Shown in pieces: positions 61,790 through 64,000 of a stretch of 64,000 nucleotides of DNA. The DNA is taken from contig NZ_QPEQ01000002.1 of NCBI RefSeq assembly GCF_009455625.1, forward strand, positions 124,001 through 188,000, read 5' to 3'. The stretch's first letter is position 1, and every line of letters starts with the position of its first letter. The notes beneath the pieces are model-generated. The model had not been told where the DNA came from. It saw nothing but the letters and a program-made list of their open reading frames with translations, and made no database searches. Source of the DNA: Paraburkholderia bonniea. Its GTDB lineage: Bacteria > Pseudomonadota > Gammaproteobacteria > Burkholderiales > Burkholderiaceae. The translations under genes and the position numbers were made by a program.

Positions 61790-62346
61790 AGAAGCGCTTT
61801 GTGTTGCCACTGCTGGCGTTGGCGCTACTGCTGGGATTGCTGGCGGCGGGGTTGAAGCAGGATCCGCGCAAGCTGCCTTCGGCGTTGCTGGGCAAGCCCG
61901 CCCCCGCATTTGATCTGCCACTGCTGCAAACGCCAGATGTGCGTCTCGCGTCGCAGGATCTGCGCGGCCAGGTGTGGCTGCTCAATGTCTGGGCCTCGTG
62001 GTGTGAATCGTGCCGCGAAGAACATCCGTTGCTGCTCGATCTCGCCGCGCGTCAGGTGGTGCCGCTATACGGCCTGAACTACAAGGACGAAAGCGCTCCC
62101 GCTTTGCGCTGGCTGGCCAGTGCGGGCAATCCGTATACGGCGTCGCTGGTGGATCGCCATGGTCAAACCGGGATTGATTACGGCGTCTATGGCGTGCCGG
62201 AGACCTTCGTGATCGACCGTGCTGGCCGCGTGCGCTATCGCCACGCCGGGCCGTTGAGCCAAACGATGCTCGATGCCACGATCTTGCCGCTGGTGCAGCA
62301 GCTTAAGCAGGAGGCGGCCGATGCTGTTGTTCCTTCAGCGCAGTGA
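61786..62346 (+). CDS. ccmG: Periplasmic thiol:disulphide reductant CcmG/DsbE
   Basis: 186 residues. N-terminal membrane anchor (FVLPLLALALLLGLLAAGL), then a thioredoxin fold with the active site C73-E-S-C76 in WASWCESCREEHP and the cis-Pro region YGVPETFVIDRAG. It keeps apocytochrome CxxCH cysteines reduced for heme ligation. It overlaps ccmF by 4 and ccmH by 26 bases. Confidence 0.95.
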   Translation: MKKRFVLPLLALALLLGLLAAGLKQDPRKLPSALLGKPAPAFDLPLLQTPDVRLASQDLRGQVWLLNVWASWCESCREEHPLLLDLAARQVVPLYGLNYKDESAPALRWLASAGNPYTASLVDRHGQTGIDYGVYGVPETFVIDRAGRVRYRHAGPLSQTMLDATILPLVQQLKQEAADAVVPSAQ

Positions 62347-62866
62347 GCGCAGATGCTGGCTGGCGGCGCTGGTGGCGCTGGCCGGATTGCTAGGGCTCAG
62401 CGCAACGCCTGCCTGGGCATGGGTACCGGCATCCTCATCCGCTCAAACCAGCCTCGTGAATGCAGGCCTGCCATCGCCCGCCGTGGATGCCCGGGTGCGG
62501 CAACTCGCCGCGCGTTTGCGATGCCTTGTCTGCCAGAACCAGACCCTGGCTGATTCGAACGCGGATCTGGCCGCTGACCTGCGCGACAAGATCCGCCAGC
62601 AGGTTCAGCAAGGTGCGACTGATGCGCAGATCGAGGCCTACATGGTGCAGCGCTACGGCGATTTTGTTTTGTATCAGCCACCACTTAAGCCGGTGACGTG
62701 GGTGCTTTGGTTTGGACCGTTTGTCGCGCTGGTGCTGGCTGCTGTGTTGTTCTGGCGTGGCCTCGTCAGGCGGCGTGCACGCCAGGTGCCACAGACGCTG
62801 GATGTGGCGGAACGCCAGCATGCAGAGCGCCTTCTTGAGACTTTCGATCAGGACTCCAACCGGTGA
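62321..62866 (+). CDS. ccmH: Cytochrome c maturation protein CcmH
   Basis: 181 residues from ATG 62321, preceded by AGGAGG; a frame extending to 62273 is rejected. Signal peptide, then the redox motif C68-L-V-C71 in LRCLVCQNQTLADSNADLA, and a membrane helix near the end (FGPFVALVLAAVLFWRGL). It works with CcmG in reducing apocytochrome c. It is the short CcmH form, the TPR part being the separate ccmI gene. Confidence 0.95.
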   Translation: MLLFLQRSERRCWLAALVALAGLLGLSATPAWAWVPASSSAQTSLVNAGLPSPAVDARVRQLAARLRCLVCQNQTLADSNADLAADLRDKIRQQVQQGATDAQIEAYMVQRYGDFVLYQPPLKPVTWVLWFGPFVALVLAAVLFWRGLVRRRARQVPQTLDVAERQHAERLLETFDQDSNR

Positions 62867-64000
62867 TGATTTTATGGCTGATATTTGGCGCGATGCTGCT
62901 GCTTGCATTGTTATGTGTGCTGCCATCATTGCTGCGCCCGGGCGGGTACGCCACGCAGGAGACGGAGCAAGACTTGGCACGGCCCGAGATGGCGGTGGCG
63001 CTGTATCGCGCAGACCTGGCCGAAGCGGAACGTGAGTTCGCTAATGGGCAGTTGCTGGCGCAGCAGTATGCCGAGGTTCAGCAAGAACTTGAACGACGTC
63101 TGCTGGATGACGCGCAGGCGGCAGAGATGGCGCACGGTGCTACGGCCGCGGCCCGCATGCCAGGCACACGGGCTAATGTGACTAGCGTGAGCATGAGCGT
63201 GCTGCACCGCGCGGGTTTGGCGGCGTTGCTGCTGGCCTTGCTGCCGTCGGCCGCGTTGCTGCTGTATCTGAAGCTGGGCAATCCTGCCGCCGCGCTGGCG
63301 CAAAGCGGCACGGATACAAGCGAGGCTGAACGCCACGCGGATTCCCCAGCATCGCTCGACGCGATGATTGCCCGCCTCGCCGCGCGTCTCGCGCGCCAGC
63401 CCGATGATGCTCAAGGCTGGTCGATGCTGGCACGCTCGTACACCGTGCTGGGCCGTGCTGGCGATGCGGTGCTGGCTTATCAACGCGCACTGGCGTTGAC
63501 ACCGAACGATTCGTTACTGCTGGCGGATTATGCCGATGCGCTGGCGAGTGCGAATGGCGGGGTTTTCGATGCCGCCGCAGCTCAGCAGATACACGCCGCA
63601 CTAGCGCTTGATCCCGGCAATTTAAAGGCGCTGGCCCTTGCTGGATCTATGGCACTGGACCAGCGCGACTATCCCCAGGCGGAGGCTTTCTGGCAGCGGC
63701 TGGAGCATGCGCCTGGCGTGACGCCAGATATCGCGGCTCAGGCCCGCCAGCAGATCGCTAATGCGCAACGGCTTGCACAACAGCCAGCACAACGGCTTGC
63801 ACAACAACCAGAGCAACAACCAGAGCAACAACCAGAGCAACAACCAGAGCAACAACCAGAGCAACAACCAGAGCAACAACCAGAGCAACAACCAGAGCAA
63901 CAACCAGAGCAACAACCAGAGCAACAACCAGAGCAACAACCAGAGCAACAACCAGAGCAACAACCAGCGCAACAACCAGCGCAACAACCAGCGCAACAAC
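62866..64000 (+). CDS. ccmI: Cytochrome c maturation TPR protein CcmI (partial, runs off the window)
   Basis: At least 378 residues; the 3' end lies beyond the window. It starts at an ATG sharing one base with the ccmH stop. Two N-terminal membrane helices (MILWLIFGAMLLLALLCVLP and LAALLLALLPSAALLLYL) flank a charged cytoplasmic loop. A periplasmic TPR region follows (AQGWSMLARSYTVLGRAGDA, LAYQRALALTPNDSLLLADY). From residue 314 it becomes a Gln-Pro-Glu repeat of 13 identical units, then Gln-Pro-Ala units. Apart from this tail it is a normal CcmI, which presents apocytochrome c to CcmF/H. Confidence 0.9.
   Translation, partial: MILWLIFGAMLLLALLCVLPSLLRPGGYATQETEQDLARPEMAVALYRADLAEAEREFANGQLLAQQYAEVQQELERRLLDDAQAAEMAHGATAAARMPGTRANVTSVSMSVLHRAGLAALLLALLPSAALLLYLKLGNPAAALAQSGTDTSEAERHADSPASLDAMIARLAARLARQPDDAQGWSMLARSYTVLGRAGDAVLAYQRALALTPNDSLLLADYADALASANGGVFDAAAAQQIHAALALDPGNLKALALAGSMALDQRDYPQAEAFWQRLEHAPGVTPDIAAQARQQIANAQRLAQQPAQRLAQQPEQQPEQQPEQQPEQQPEQQPEQQPEQQPEQQPEQQPEQQPEQQPEQQPEQQPAQQPAQQPAQQ
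63805..64000 (+). repeat. 12-bp coding minisatellite CAACCAGAGCAA in ccmI
   Basis: Thirteen identical in-frame copies at 63805-63960 code for Gln-Pro-Glu-Gln. Then CAACCAGCGCAA (Glu to Ala) is repeated three times and a partial copy reaches the window edge. Perfect identity points to recent expansion by slippage. Confidence 0.95.

Noticed and set aside
63622-63999. Long minus-strand frame of repeated Leu-Leu-Trp-Leu over the ccmI repeat
   Set aside because: It is the antisense of the 12-bp CAACCAGAGCAA repeat; the plus frame continues a well-recognised CcmI with TPR and membrane segments.
63805-64000. Direct repeats that could suggest a CRISPR array
   Set aside because: Units are 12 bp and contiguous with no spacers, and they lie in frame within ccmI.

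Overview
The window looks like a chromosomal segment of a GC-rich beta-proteobacterium of the Burkholderiaceae. The grounds are a pca cluster with a fused pcaD-pcaC gene, a Burkholderia-type trimeric porin, a lysine/alanine-rich histone-like HU protein, and a nap-ccm supercluster. The genus cannot be fixed from the sequence. No rRNA, tRNA, IS element or CRISPR array was seen.

Layout. (1) 1-8.9 kb: a serine acetyltransferase and folE, then a protocatechuate / 4-hydroxybenzoate block (pobA, pcaI, pcaJ, pcaB, fused pcaDC, pcaK). (2) 9.0-10.3 kb: a MbcA/ParS-RES toxin-antitoxin pair and a 13-bp tandem repeat. (3) 10.3-13.3 kb: a class III aminotransferase divergent from a MocR-type regulator. (4) 13.4-36.2 kb: a large, unassigned aromatic catabolism locus. 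It holds a P450, two paralogous FadR-type regulators, a Rieske oxygenase with its reductase, an aldehyde dehydrogenase, LigJ-like and LigB-like proteins, three consecutive RraA-family aldolase paralogues, an HD-domain protein, a HisC-like aminotransferase, a dipeptide-type ABC transporter, and a porin with a solute-binding protein. An AT-rich orphan gene lies between the transporter genes and the porin/binding-protein pair. (5) 36.3-41.0 kb: a gentisate pathway operon divergent from a PhzS-like flavin monooxygenase, with a paired palindromic operator between them. (6) 41.1-42.2 kb: an AT-richer orphan resembling an F-box/leucine-rich-repeat effector. (7) 42.6-52.0 kb: a peptide-uptake block (OprD-like porin, oppABCDF, POT transporter). 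(8) 52.2-64 kb: the histone-like HU gene, napEDABC and ccmABCDEFGHI; ccmI runs off the window and ends in a 12-bp coding repeat.

How it fits together. Blocks 1, 4 and 5 make this an aromatic-degradation region with three ring-cleavage routes: ortho cleavage through beta-ketoadipate, an extradiol/aldolase route of unknown substrate, and gentisate cleavage. Block 8 supplies periplasmic nitrate respiration and the cytochrome c maturation it needs.

Most promising for new biology is block 4. Its LigB-like protein has Gln where a metal-binding His is expected. The first RraA paralogue lacks an acidic metal-site residue that the other two keep. It also carries a possible HD/MIOX-type diiron oxygenase, and recurrent AT-rich elements mark its promoters. 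The two AT-richer orphans at 31.9 and 41.1 kb are candidate secreted effectors.
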